NCBI RefSeq assembly: GCF_038725785.1
Contig: NZ_CP109796.1
Coordinates: 2,604,001-2,668,000 of the forward strand
From: Termitidicoccus mucosus
Lineage (GTDB): Bacteria > Verrucomicrobiota > Verrucomicrobiia > Opitutales > Opitutaceae
Direction of reading: 5' to 3'
Length of the DNA stretch: 64,000 nt
This document shows positions 17,565 to 27,800 of this stretch, piece by piece. The position numbers and the translations under genes are program-made. The notes beneath the pieces are model-generated. The model did no database searches, had not been told where the DNA came from, and worked only from the letters and a program-made list of their open reading frames with translations. Every line of letters starts with the position of its first letter. The stretch's first letter is position 1.

Positions 17565-19163
17565 TCACCAGACGAGCAACCCGCCCGCGAAGGTCATGCC
17601 GGCGCCCACGCTGCAAAAGATGATCTTGTCGCCGGGGTTGAAGATGCCTTCCTCGGCCGCCCAGCCGAGCGCCATCGAGACACTGGCGGCGGAGGTGTTG
17701 CCGTATTTGCCGATGGTGACCACGAAGCGTTCGTAGGGAATGCCGACGCGCTTGCTCACGGCGCGCAGGATGCGCTCGTTGGCCTGGTGCGGGACGATCC
17801 ACGCGATGTCGGACGGCGCGAGGTTGTGGCGCTTGAGCGCGTCGCCGATGAGGTCGGCAAAGGCGATGACGGCGTGCTTGAAGACGGCGGCGCCGTTCAT
17901 CTGGAGGAAAAAGTCGTCGCGGTCGTTGCCCGCGGCGCTGGGCACGGGCCGCTTGGCCCCGCCGCCGGGCCGCTGGATGGCGGTGAACTGATCGGCATCG
18001 CCGGAAAGCGCCATGCGCGCGAGACGGTGCCCGCCGGGCGCGTCGGTGAGGATGGCCGCGCCGGCGCCGTCGCCGAAGAGAAAGGCGGTGGCGTGGTCGC
18101 GCGGGTTGGTGATGCGCGAGAGGAGCTCGGCGGTGACGACAATGAGTTTTTTCGCGGTGCCTGAGCGGATGAAGGCGCGGCCGACTTCGAGCGCGTAGAG
18201 CCAGCCGGCGCAGGCGGCGTTGAGGTCGAAGGCCAGGGCGCGCGGGATGCCCAGCTCCTTGGCCAGGGCGCTGGCCATGGCGGGCACGGGCTGGTCGGGG
18301 ATGAGTGTGGCCATGATCACGCCGTCGATTTCGCCGATGTCGATGCCGGCCTGCTCGGCGGCGCGGCGCACGGCGACGACCGCGAGCCCGGTGGCGGTCT
18401 CGCCCTCGGCGGCGTAACGGCGTTCGCGGATGCCGGTGAGCTTGATGATTTCCTCCTCCGTCATGTCGGGGAAGGCTTTCAGGATTTCCTTGTTGAAGCG
18501 GACGCCGGAGGGAATCGCGTAACCGACGCCGGCAATACAAACCGTCTCGCAGGACGCGGAAACGGGAGACACGGCAGGCGCGGGCGCGGCGGAAACGTGC
18601 GTGGCGAGGTAACGGGCGACATCGTCGCCGGAGACACGTCCGCCCGGGCCGGTGGCCTCAATGTCGGCGACGGCTGTGTGGTCCAGCCCGGCGTCCTGCG
18701 CAACCTTGATGGCCCGGGGTGTCCAGAGCGGGGCGGTGCCGGCACGCATGACGGACATCGGCGGATGCGAGTATTCGGAGGGAGCCATGAAGGCGGGGGC
18801 GGGCTCCGCCGGGGCGGGAACAGCCAGTGGTTTGGGCGCGGTGGCGGCGACGGCGGGCGGCGGGGTCGTCCTGGGCACGGAGCCGGCGGCGACTTCGAGA
18901 TGCTTCAGGGAAAGGTCGGTGGTTTCGATGCGCAGGAAGGGCGCGCCGGGCGGAAGAATGTCACCGGCCCGGGCGATGACGGACTGGATGGTGCCGTCGC
19001 AGGGCGCCTCGAATTCAAAGACGGATTTGTCGCTTTCGAGTTCGGCGATTTTCTGGCCTTTGGCAACCGTCGCGCCGGGCTGCACGACGATATCGATGAC
19101 GGTGAGTTCGGCCACAGTGGCTCCCATGGAGGGCACGGGGACTTCGATGAGCAAGGTATCCAT
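17565..19163 (-). CDS. lipoyl domain / E3-binding domain / KAS III fusion protein
   Basis: The product is 532 residues from ATG at 19163; a GTG three codons upstream is also possible. Residues 1-80 form a biotinyl/lipoyl attachment domain with the swinging-arm lysine in ESDKS (Lys46). A Pro/Ala linker follows. Residues 145-187 are a peripheral subunit-binding domain (TPRAIKVAQDAGL, GPGGRVSGDDVARYL). From about 205 to the end is a complete FabH-like ketoacyl synthase III with Cys318 (NAACAGWLYAL), His459 (VPHQANERIL) and Asn489 (YGNTSAAS). It looks like a dehydrogenase-complex E2 whose catalytic domain has been replaced by KAS III. Acyl transfer from the lipoyl arm to the synthase is my inference. 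No E1 or E3 gene is nearby. Confidence 0.92.
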   Translation of the reverse strand: MDTLLIEVPVPSMGATVAELTVIDIVVQPGATVAKGQKIAELESDKSVFEFEAPCDGTIQSVIARAGDILPPGAPFLRIETTDLSLKHLEVAAGSVPRTTPPPAVAATAPKPLAVPAPAEPAPAFMAPSEYSHPPMSVMRAGTAPLWTPRAIKVAQDAGLDHTAVADIEATGPGGRVSGDDVARYLATHVSAAPAPAVSPVSASCETVCIAGVGYAIPSGVRFNKEILKAFPDMTEEEIIKLTGIRERRYAAEGETATGLAVVAVRRAAEQAGIDIGEIDGVIMATLIPDQPVPAMASALAKELGIPRALAFDLNAACAGWLYALEVGRAFIRSGTAKKLIVVTAELLSRITNPRDHATAFLFGDGAGAAILTDAPGGHRLARMALSGDADQFTAIQRPGGGAKRPVPSAAGNDRDDFFLQMNGAAVFKHAVIAFADLIGDALKRHNLAPSDIAWIVPHQANERILRAVSKRVGIPYERFVVTIGKYGNTSAASVSMALGWAAEEGIFNPGDKIIFCSVGAGMTFAGGLLVW

Positions 19164-19273
19164 TCTAGGCACAAGGGATTAACAGGGCCGCGGCGCGATG
19201 CGCAAGCACGGCGTTTACAGCGCGGATTTTTCCCTTGCTTTGACGGCACGCGGGGTTGCGCATGCGGTGGAAT

Positions 19274-19951
19274 CTAGTAGCGGCGCAGGCTGGCGGGCGG
19301 CTCGACGTAGTTGGAGCGGCGCAGCGCGGTATCGTAGTAATCCCGCTGCGTCTGCTCGGCCTTGGCCTCGTCGCCGGAGAGCCGGTAGAGGGAAACCTGC
19401 TGCGCGGTGGTTTCCATGTTTTTCTGCCGCTCCTCGTCGTAATACATCTGCATGGCCCGGGCTTCATTGGAGAAGCCGGGCAGGGTCCAGCGGTTGAGGA
19501 AATTGGTGTCGAGTTTGCTGAGGTAGCGCGAGATGGCGAGTTTTTCAAGGTTGTCGCGGGTGTAAAGGCTGCGGTCGGTGAAGACCGGCGGCTTTTGTGC
19601 GGTGACGTGGTAAGTGGGCAGGCGGACGATTTCGTTTTTCGGCTTGTCGATGTCCCGGAGGTCAACGTTTTCGTCCTCGACCGGCTTTGGCGGGGGCGGC
19701 GCATAGGTGATGCCGGCCGAGAGCGCGGCGGCGGCGGAGCGCGAGATGCCGCGCCCGGGACGCGGGGCGGCGGGGGCGGACTCGGGGGAAAAGGATGAGT
19801 TTCCGGCGGCGTTGGAGCCCGAGGCGGATGCGGTGCCCGAGGCGGCCGCGCCTTGCTGGGCGTGGACGGGAGAAAGGCCCAGTCCGCACACGAACGCTAT
19901 CACGAGCGCGGGCGGCAGGGATGGCCATGCGCGTTGGATCAACGGGTTCAT
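19274..19951 (-). CDS. hypothetical exported protein
   Basis: The product is 225 residues from ATG at 19951, with a typical signal peptide (PALVIAFVCGLGLSPVHAQQ) cleaved after the AQ region. A Ser/Ala/Pro-rich linker follows, then a charged helical C-terminal domain with conserved-looking NEIVRLPTYHVTAQKP and YYDEERQKNMETTAQQV. The LPTYHVTA stretch resembles the plug-side start of some TonB receptors, but no barrel follows. Its partner and function are unknown. It lies upstream of the KAS III fusion on the same strand, 110 bases away. Confidence 0.7.
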   Translation of the reverse strand: MNPLIQRAWPSLPPALVIAFVCGLGLSPVHAQQGAAASGTASASGSNAAGNSSFSPESAPAAPRPGRGISRSAAAALSAGITYAPPPPKPVEDENVDLRDIDKPKNEIVRLPTYHVTAQKPPVFTDRSLYTRDNLEKLAISRYLSKLDTNFLNRWTLPGFSNEARAMQMYYDEERQKNMETTAQQVSLYRLSGDEAKAEQTQRDYYDTALRRSNYVEPPASLRRY

Positions 19952-20073
19952 GAATAGATGAGACAAGAAAACCGCGCAGTTGTTTTTCGCAAAGGGAATT
20001 TTCCCCTAAAAAATCGTCCTCGTCCTCTTTTCCGTCTTCGGAACGGCGCGAGAATGGTTTTTTCAGGTGTTGT

Positions 20074-21387
20074 TTACCCGCGCACCTGGCCCGTGCCTTC
20101 GACAAGAAATTTATAACTGCACAATTCGCGCAGCCCCATCGGCCCCCGGGCGTGGAGGCGGTCGGTGCTGATGCCGATTTCCGCGCCGAAACCGAATTCG
20201 AAACCGTCGTTGAAGCGCGTGGAGGCATTCCAGAAAACGGCGGAGCTGTCCACGCCGGCGAGGAAGCGCCGCGCGGCGGCCTCGTCCCGCGTGATGATGG
20301 CGTCGCTGTGCGCGGAACCGTCGCGGTTGATGATCGCGACGGCCTCGTCGAGCGTGTCCACCACGCGCACGGCCATGGTGAGCGCGAGAAACTCGGTGCG
20401 ATAATCGGCCTCGGTCGCGGCGGTGTGAGGGATTTGCCCGCGCGCGAGAATCGCGGCGGAGGCGGGGTCGCAGCGAAGCCCAACCTTTCCGGCCACGAGC
20501 GCCCGGGCCACGCGGGGCAGGAGCGTGTCGGCGGCGGCGCGATGCACGAGGAGTTGCTCGGCGGCGTTGCACACGGAGACGCGCGAGGTCTTGGCATTGA
20601 CCGTGACGGTCTCCGCCATCGCGGGATCGGCGGCTTCGTCGAGGTAAACGAAACAGACGCCGTTGTAGTGCTTGATGACGGGAATGGTGGCGTTTTCCGC
20701 GACGAAGCGGATCAGCGATTCGCCGCCGCGCGGGATGATGCAGTGGATGTAGTCGTCGAGCTTGAGCAGCGTGTTGAGCGCGGCGCGGTCGGTGGTGGGG
20801 ATGAGCTGGACGGCATCGGCGGGCAACCCGGCATGCGCGAGCGCGGCGGGCAGGAGCGCGGCAAAGGCGGTGTTGGTGTGGAAAATCTCCTTGCCGCCGC
20901 GAAGGATGGAGGCGTTGCCGGACTTCAGGCAAAGGATGGCGCAGTCGATGGTGACGTTGGGGCGCGCCTCATAAATGATGCCGATGACGCCGATGGGCAC
21001 GCGGACGCGGCGGATGCGCAGGCCGTTGGGGCGCGTCGTTTCGTCCAGCAATTCGCCGACGGGATCGGGCAGCGCGGCGACCTGCCGGACGCTTTCGGCG
21101 AGGTGCGCGAGGCGTTCGGGCGTGAGCGTGAGGCGGTCGATTTGCGCCGCGGCGAGGCCGTTTTCGCGGGCCGCGGCGAGATCGCGGGCGTTCGCGGCGA
21201 GAAGGGGTTCGTGCGAGGTTTCGATGAGTCCGGCGAGACGCTCGAGGGCGGCGTTTTTCTGCGCGGTGGTGGCGGTGGCCAGCTCCAGCGAGGCCGCGCG
21301 GGCGCGCTTCGCAATGGCCAGGACTAGACCGGCGAGGTCGGCGGTGGCGGGCGTGGCGGCGGCGTTGGTTGCAGCGTTGGCGGACAT
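20074..21387 (-). CDS. proA: glutamate-5-semialdehyde dehydrogenase (gamma-glutamyl phosphate reductase)
   Basis: This NADPH enzyme makes glutamate semialdehyde in proline synthesis. It has 437 residues in the aldehyde dehydrogenase superfamily. Visible motifs are VPIGVIGIIYEARPNVT, LKSGNASILRGGKEI and the catalytic cysteine stretch SVCNAAEQLLVH. Length and layout are normal. The kinase partner proB is not in the window, so the pair is split in this genome. Confidence 0.96.
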   Translation of the reverse strand: MSANAATNAAATPATADLAGLVLAIAKRARAASLELATATTAQKNAALERLAGLIETSHEPLLAANARDLAAARENGLAAAQIDRLTLTPERLAHLAESVRQVAALPDPVGELLDETTRPNGLRIRRVRVPIGVIGIIYEARPNVTIDCAILCLKSGNASILRGGKEIFHTNTAFAALLPAALAHAGLPADAVQLIPTTDRAALNTLLKLDDYIHCIIPRGGESLIRFVAENATIPVIKHYNGVCFVYLDEAADPAMAETVTVNAKTSRVSVCNAAEQLLVHRAAADTLLPRVARALVAGKVGLRCDPASAAILARGQIPHTAATEADYRTEFLALTMAVRVVDTLDEAVAIINRDGSAHSDAIITRDEAAARRFLAGVDSSAVFWNASTRFNDGFEFGFGAEIGISTDRLHARGPMGLRELCSYKFLVEGTGQVRG

Positions 21388-21423
21388 GGCGGCGGAGGAT
21401 CGTTCTATGCGGTTGGAAGAAGA

Positions 21424-21453
21424 GAGAACGAGAATGAGTAAGAGAACGAGAAC
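21424..21453. repeat. five-copy hexamer array upstream of proA
   Basis: Units GAGAAC, GAGAAT, GAGTAA, GAGAAC and GAGAAC are contiguous with period 6. The same three words in the same order occur at 30515-30532. It lies in the 108-base gap between proA and the TonB receptor stop codon. Confidence 0.85.
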
Positions 21454-21495
21454 GATTTTTCAACCTCCGCCGTCACCGCCGTGCCGCCGCCGCGA

Positions 21496-23910
21496 TCAAA
21501 ACCGCAGCTTCACGTAGCCTTCCACGCGGAGCGGGAGATCCTGGTAAACGAGCACGTTGTTGCTCCAGTTGTCCCCGTTGTGAATCCAGTTGCGGCGGTT
21601 GAGGACGTTGAGGATGTCGATGCTCAACTCCCAGCTCGCGCGGCGGTAGAAAAGGGATGCGTTGAGGAAAACCTGCGCGGGGATGTGGTATTCGTCGAGC
21701 AGGTTGCCGGGCTGCTCGCTTTGCCAGCTCCCGTTCAGGCCGCCGCCGAGCCCGCAGGGAAGCTGGTAGGAGAAACTCGCGTTGACGATGACCCGCGAAA
21801 GGCCGGGGATGCGGTAGTCGCCGGGCGGGAGCTTGTCCCACGTGAAACCGATGCCGTTGCCGAGCCCGCCGGGGCCGCGGCCCGCCGCGTAGAGGTTGTG
21901 GAGCGAGTTTCCGCCCGATTGCGTGGCGGTCGAATTGTCGAAACGGCCGTCGATGAGCGAGGCATTGAGCGTGGCGCTGAGGCGCGTGGTCGGCTGGTAA
22001 ACGAGCTCCAGCTCCGCCCCGCGCATCTTGAGGTCCTTCACCGCGCCGCCCAGCTCGGCCTCGGAGCGGCGCTGGTCGTAGAGCGCGAAACCGGCGTAGA
22101 GCTTGTTTTCGAGCAGCGAGAACTTCGCGCCGATTTCGGCGAGGCGGCTGAGGTTCTTGAAATCGTCGCGGTCGATGACCCCGTTGCCCTCGCCGTCGTC
22201 CTTCAGCATGATGCCGCCGCCGGCGACGTTGCCGTGCACGGCGTAGGCGCGCTGGTAGGTGGCGTAAAACGTGGCGCGCGGCGCCGGGCGCCAGAGCGCG
22301 CTGGCGTTCCACGAAAGCGCGGTGTCGTCGTTGCGGTCGCTCCACACCGGGTCGTCCCCGGCGGCGGCGCCGAGGGGATCGTGCGCCTTGGCGAAAAACC
22401 CGTCCAGGCGCGCGCCGGCGAGCAGGGAGAATTTTTCGTGCAGCTTGATTTCATCCTGCAAAAACAGCGCCGGGTTCCAGAGCGTGGAATGCGTCGTCTC
22501 GGGCGAATCGTAGGACGCGGGGAAAAACAGTTTCCCGCCAGGGCCGGCGAAGCCGGGCCAGTAGGAGGCCGGGTAGTCCTTCTCGTGGCTGAAGACGCGG
22601 TCGGCGCGGGTGATGTCGTATTGGAAGAAGTATTCGTTGAAATAATTCGTGTGGCTCTCGCGCTGCTCCCAGCGCACGGCCAGGCCGGCGACGACGGCGT
22701 TTTCCACGCCGGCGACGCGCGCGGCCGCGTGCAGCTCGGTGCGGTTTTCCGCCGTCCATTGCTCGACCCACTCGGCGTATTCAAACGCATGATACCGGCG
22801 GCGGTCCACGTGCTCGAGGAGCGAGCGGTTCACGAGCTTCGCGGAGGGCGAAAGCACGACGGTGGCGATCAACTGGGCGCGGACGACGTTGGCGTTGGAA
22901 AAATCGCCGGGCGAGAGCAGCGTCGCGTCGCGCGGAATGCCCACCCATGCGTCTCCGGGGATCGTGCCCGCGATGGCCCCGGTGTCGTCATCGTAGCCGA
23001 GGTCCGGCAGGTCGCCGGTGTAGTAGATGCCGCGGTCGATCAGGTCCTGGTTGGGGCGGTTGACGCCGAGAAGCTGCGGCGCGTCCTGCCACATGTATTG
23101 CGCGTTGGCCTCCAGCGTGAGCGGGCCGGAATCACGCAGTATCCATGATACAAATACATCCTCGCGGTCGTCGCGCCCGCCGTGGCGGCGGAAGAAGGTG
23201 TCGTCCTCCTTGCCCTCGTAGCTGAGCCGCCACGCGGATTTTCCGCCGGGCAGCGGCGCGGTGGTGTCGATCTGCCAGGACGAGTTCAGCCAGGAGCCGC
23301 CCTCGGCGGGCGACCACGTGCCGAGGCGCAGCGTGACGGTCGTCTCGGGCGTGAACTTGGGCGCTTTCGTGACGTAGTTCACGTAGCCTCCGGTGAAAAA
23401 GCCGGAGCCGTAAACCGCCGGGCCGGGGCCGCGCACGACATCCAGCGCCTCCACGTTGTTGAACGACGGGAGATAGCCGAAATTGTTGTAGCCGGCGCGC
23501 TGGCCGTTGAAAAACGTCTCGGCGAGATCGCCCCGGATGAACGGGATGGTGGCCTTCCCGTAGCTCGCGGGCGCGTAGCTGCCGGGCGCAAACGCGACGA
23601 ACTCGGGCACGCCGTTGATGCCGCGCTCGCGCAGCAGGGCCTGCGTGATGGTCGAGGCCGCGCGCGGCGTCTCCAGGATGGAGCGCGCGTCGCCAAACAC
23701 GCCTTCGATGGGGCGCGTGAGCGGGTTGACCGAGTCGTCGGGCGGCACGCCCGTGACTTCGTAGCGCGGCATCTCGACCACATCGCCGGCGGCGGGCGCG
23801 GGCGATGCGGGCGCCGCGCCGGTTTGCGCCGCGAGGCGCGGTTGGGCAAGCGAGAGTGCGAGCGCGGAGGCCGCGCTTGCGATGGAGAGGATTCGTGTCG
23901 GGTGCTTCAT
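21496..23910 (-). CDS. TonB-dependent outer-membrane receptor, probably for thiamine
   Basis: The product is 804 residues from ATG at 23910, with a signal peptide (MKHPTRILSIASAASALAL) and a plug domain (about 50-190; GVPEFVAFAPGSY, FIRGDLAETFFNGQRAGYN, VVRGPGPAVYGSG). A 22-strand-type barrel follows, ending in the aromatic YVKLRF. The substrate is not readable from the protein. A TPP riboswitch lies directly upstream on the same strand, so thiamine or a precursor is the best inference; TPP-regulated outer-membrane receptors are known in Bacteroidota. Upstream in-frame codons lie inside the riboswitch region and were not used. Confidence 0.93.
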   Translation of the reverse strand: MKHPTRILSIASAASALALSLAQPRLAAQTGAAPASPAPAAGDVVEMPRYEVTGVPPDDSVNPLTRPIEGVFGDARSILETPRAASTITQALLRERGINGVPEFVAFAPGSYAPASYGKATIPFIRGDLAETFFNGQRAGYNNFGYLPSFNNVEALDVVRGPGPAVYGSGFFTGGYVNYVTKAPKFTPETTVTLRLGTWSPAEGGSWLNSSWQIDTTAPLPGGKSAWRLSYEGKEDDTFFRRHGGRDDREDVFVSWILRDSGPLTLEANAQYMWQDAPQLLGVNRPNQDLIDRGIYYTGDLPDLGYDDDTGAIAGTIPGDAWVGIPRDATLLSPGDFSNANVVRAQLIATVVLSPSAKLVNRSLLEHVDRRRYHAFEYAEWVEQWTAENRTELHAAARVAGVENAVVAGLAVRWEQRESHTNYFNEYFFQYDITRADRVFSHEKDYPASYWPGFAGPGGKLFFPASYDSPETTHSTLWNPALFLQDEIKLHEKFSLLAGARLDGFFAKAHDPLGAAAGDDPVWSDRNDDTALSWNASALWRPAPRATFYATYQRAYAVHGNVAGGGIMLKDDGEGNGVIDRDDFKNLSRLAEIGAKFSLLENKLYAGFALYDQRRSEAELGGAVKDLKMRGAELELVYQPTTRLSATLNASLIDGRFDNSTATQSGGNSLHNLYAAGRGPGGLGNGIGFTWDKLPPGDYRIPGLSRVIVNASFSYQLPCGLGGGLNGSWQSEQPGNLLDEYHIPAQVFLNASLFYRRASWELSIDILNVLNRRNWIHNGDNWSNNVLVYQDLPLRVEGYVKLRF

Positions 23911-23971
23911 GTTGACTTGGCCCGACCCAAATCGGACTCCCGGTGAGAAACGGGCGCGCACCGTGCGCAGC

Positions 23972-24072
23972 CCTGCGTGTTTCCTTCGCCGGTATTATCC
24001 GTTTCAGGTTCCAAGGGTCGAGCAGCCGTGCGCGCCGCAATCTCAGCCCTCCGCGGAGGACTCCCCTACAGG
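23972..24072 (-). promoter_or_regulatory. TPP riboswitch (THI element)
   Basis: Read on the minus strand, the element contains the conserved blocks in order: GGGGAGTC, GGCTGAGAT, GACCCTTGGAACCTGA, GGATAATACCGGCGAAGGAA, bounded by a short CCTG/CAGG P1 helix. These match the TPP-sensing aptamer consensus. A GC-rich hairpin with a bulged T follows at about 23953-23973 (GGGC-T-GCGC with GCGCGCCC), 43 bases before the receptor ATG. Lacking a T-run, it more likely affects translation or Rho access than intrinsic termination. Confidence 0.94.
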
Positions 24073-24157
24073 CGGGGCGAGTTGAAACCGCGGGATGGAC
24101 GAAATGCAAGCGCCATATGCCGCATGTGACAATCCGGCAACAATCCTGACTTACCTG

Positions 24158-24175
24158 TTTGACACATCTGTCAAA
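24158..24175 (+). promoter_or_regulatory. palindromic operator overlapping a promoter -35 box
   Basis: TTTGACA and TGTCAAA form a perfect 7-bp inverted repeat with a 4-base centre. The left half includes TTGACA, and a TCTATT-like -10 box follows 17 bases later (24182-24187), only ten bases before the TetR start at 24198. This layout suggests autorepression by the TetR protein. The assignment is inference from position. Confidence 0.6.
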
Positions 24176-24197
24176 AACATGTCTATTTCCTGGGTCG

Positions 24198-24881
24198 ATG
24201 CCGGAAACCGAGACAACCATTCTCCTCGCCGCCAAGGCGGTTTTTCTCCGCAAAGGACTCGAAGCGGCGTCCATGCAGGACATCGCCGTCGAAGCGGGCA
24301 TCAGCCGCACGTTGCTGCATTATTATTACCGCACGAAGGAGACCCTTTTTCGCGCGATTCTCGTGCATGCCGTCTGTGAAATCATTCCGCGCATCGCCAG
24401 CATCGTCGAGACCGACCTGCCGCTCATGACCAAAATCGAGCGCGTGGTGGACAACTACCTCCAGCTCCTGCTCGACGACCCGCTGCTGCCCCATTTCCTC
24501 GTCATCGAAATCCGCCGCGACCCGCAGGTGCTCGTCGAGCTCATCCGCTCGCGCAGCGGGAACTTCGGCGCGCTCAACCGCGTGCAGCAGCAAATCGCCG
24601 ACGAGCTTCGCATCCCCGTGCCCGCCAGGCACGCGCTCGCGCACCTGTTCACGAGCGTCTACGGGCTGGTGCTGTTTCCGTTTCTCGCCAAACCCGCGCT
24701 CGACGAGGTGTTTTTCGGTGATGACCCGCAGGCTTTTCCGCGCTTCATGCAGGCGCAGAAACCCATCATCCTGGCCATGCTCGCCGGCCTGATGAAGACG
24801 CCCCCGGCGATCCCGGCAAACGGCTCGCCGAAGGCAAAAACCCAAAACTCCCCCCGCCGCTCCTCCACAATCCGCCGTTGA
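24198..24881 (+). CDS. TetR-family transcriptional regulator
   Basis: The product is 227 residues from ATG at 24198 (MPETETTILLAAKAVFLRKG). The N-terminal helix-turn-helix is clear: AASMQDIAVEAGISRTLLHY followed by YYRTKETLFRAIL. The C-terminal ligand-binding domain is helical and ends in a basic disordered tail. It precedes the CoA-dehydratase-activase-like gene by 15 bases on the same strand and is likely its regulator. It is divergent from the TPP riboswitch and TonB receptor. The ligand is unknown. Confidence 0.88.
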   Translation: MPETETTILLAAKAVFLRKGLEAASMQDIAVEAGISRTLLHYYYRTKETLFRAILVHAVCEIIPRIASIVETDLPLMTKIERVVDNYLQLLLDDPLLPHFLVIEIRRDPQVLVELIRSRSGNFGALNRVQQQIADELRIPVPARHALAHLFTSVYGLVLFPFLAKPALDEVFFGDDPQAFPRFMQAQKPIILAMLAGLMKTPPAIPANGSPKAKTQNSPRRSSTIRR

Positions 24882-24896
24882 TTCGTTGTATCCGAC

Positions 24897-27800
24897 ATGC
24901 AACTACAAGCCGAATTTCACGCCGGCCTCGATGTCGGCTCCACCACGCTCAAGCTCGTCATCGTCGAGCCCGCCGGCGGCGGCATCGTCTTCTCCGAATA
25001 CCGCCGTCACAACACCGACATCCCCGCCGGCCTGCGCGCCGTGTTCGCCCATGCCCGCGAAACCATCGGCGCCGACGCTCGCATCGCGCTCGCCGTCACC
25101 GGCTCCGCCGGCATGGGCCTCGCCGAGGCGCACGGCATCCCGTTTCTCCAGGAAGTCATCGCCGCCGCCGAGGTCGTCACCCGGCGCAATCCCGACATCC
25201 GCACCCTCGTCGACATCGGCGGCGAGGATGCGAAAATGATTTTCTTCGCGCCCGGCCGTGCGCCCGACATCCGCATGAACGGCTCCTGCGCGGGCGGCAC
25301 CGGCGCGTTTATCGACCAGGTCGCCACGCTTCTCGGCGTCGAGGTCGCGCAACTGGACGCGCTCGCGCGCGACGCCCGCACGGTGCATCCCATCGCCTCG
25401 CGCTGCGGCGTGTTTGCCAAGACCGACATCCAGAACCTCCTCGCGCGCAATGTCCCGCCCGCCGACATCGCCGCGAGCGTCTTCCACGCCGTCGCGCTCC
25501 AGGTCGTCACCACACTCGCGCGCGGCCGCGACATCATGCCTCGCCTGCTGCTCTGCGGCGGCCCGCTCGCCTTCATCCCCGGCCTGCGCGCCGCCTGCCT
25601 GAAGATGATGAATGTCGCCGAGGCCGACTGCGCCGTGCCGGAAAACGCCGCGCTCGTCCCCGCGCTCGGCTGCGCCATCGCGCGCGACCACGCCCGCCTC
25701 GCCGGCACCATTGACGAACTCCTCGCCCGCTTCGCCACCGCGCGCCCCGGCATGCCGCTCCTGAACGGCGCCCGCCTCGAAAAGCTCTTCGCCGACACCG
25801 CCGCCTACGATGCGTGGAAGGCCGCCAAGCAGCGCCACGCACTCCCCCGCGTCGCGCTCGACGCCCTCGAAACCGACACCTGCTTCCTCGGCATCGACTC
25901 CGGCTCGACCACCACGAAAATCATCGCCATCGACGCGCGCGAGCGGGTCATGTTCACCTTCTACGAAAAAAACAACGGCAACCCGCTCGCCGCCGTGCGC
26001 AAGGGCCTCTCGCGCTTCCACGACGAAGCCGCCGCCGCCGGCCGCCCCGCGCTCCGCATCGCCTCGGCCGCCGTCACCGGCTACGGCGAGGACCTGGTCA
26101 AGGCCGCCTTCGACTTCGATCTGGGCCTGGTCGAGACCATCGCGCACTATCTCGCCGCGCACAAACTGTCCCCCGATGTCACCTTCATCCTCGACATCGG
26201 CGGGCAGGACATGAAGGCCGCCTTCATCGAAAACGGCGCCATCGTGCGCCTCGACATCAACGAGGCCTGCTCCTCCGGCTGCGGCTCCTTCATCGAGGGC
26301 TTTGCCAACTCGCTCCGCCACACCGCCGCCGAATTCTCCGCGCTCGCCTGCACTGCCGGGACCCCCTGCGACCTCGGCACGCGCTGCACCGTGTTCATGA
26401 ATTCGAAGGTCAAGCAATCCCTCCGCGAAGGCTCGACCCTCCAGGACATCGCCGCCGGCCTCGCCTACTCCGTCGTCAAAAACTGCCTCTACAAAGTCCT
26501 GAAGCTAAAAAACCCCGGCGACCTCGGCGCGCACATCGTCGTGCAAGGCGGCACCATGCGCAACCACGCCGTCGTCCGCGCGCTCGAGTTGCTCACCGGC
26601 CGCGAGGCGCTTTTTGCCGACATGCCCGAGCTCATGGGCGCATATGGAGCCGCGCTGCACGCCCTGCGAAACGCCGCGCATGGAACGCGGACGGCCCGTC
26701 CGCCCGATGCCGCCGCCGCGCGCATGCCGCTGCTCGCCGCCCTCACCCACCCCGCCGAGGCGGTCACCGAGGACATCACCTGCCCCGGCTGCGAAAACCG
26801 CTGCTCCGTCCGCAAATATGCCTTCGACAACGCCAACATCTTTTTCTCCGGCAACAAGTGCGAGAAAATCTTCACCAACCGCGGGGCCTCCGCCCGCAAA
26901 GGCGAAAGCATCTACCCCTTCAAATACAGCCAGCTTTTCGGACGCGCCGCGCCTTCCGCCGGCGCTCCCCCAATCGCGCGCGCCCGCGCGCCCGTCATCG
27001 GCATCCCCCGCGCGCTGAACTATTACGAAAACCACCCCTTCTGGCACGCGCTCCTCACCACCGCCGGGGCGCGCGTCGTCCTCTCCGGGCGCTCCACCTT
27101 CGGCCTCTACGAAAAAGGCGCGGGCACCATCATGTCCGACAACATTTGTTTCCCCGCCAAACTCGTCCACGGGCACATCTACGACCTCATCGCCCGCAAA
27201 GTCGACCGCATCCTCATGCCCTTCGTGGTTTATGAGCAACGCGAGGACACCCGGTCCGTCAACACCTTCAACTGCCCCGTCGTCACCGGCTATTCCGACG
27301 TCGTCCGCAGCGCCATCGATCCCGAAAAGAAACACGGCATCGCGCTCGACGCCCCCAGCGTCACCTTCCACGACACCAAGCTCCTGGAGCGCGCCTGCCG
27401 TGGTTATATTGTGGATACACTCGGCCTCCCCGCGCGCGTCTTCCCGCGCGCCTTCGCCGCCGCGCTCGGCGCCCAGGAAGCGCACGCCCGCGGCCTCGCC
27501 GAAAAAGCCCGCGCCATCGCCGTTTCCGCCGCCGAAAAAGGCCGCCTCCTCATCCTCCTGGCCGGACGCCCCTACCACACTGATCCGCTCATCCAGCACA
27601 AAGTCGCCGACATGATCGCGGCCTTCGGAGCGGACGTCATCAGCGAGGACATCGTCCGCCTGGACGACGACCCCGCCGCCGCCGACCCCGGCACCGTGCG
27701 CCAGTGGGCCTACACCAACCGCATCCTCAAAGCCGCCCGCTGGGTGGCCGGCGCGCCCGCCCACGTGCACTTCGTGCAGCTCACCTCCTTCGGCTGCGGC

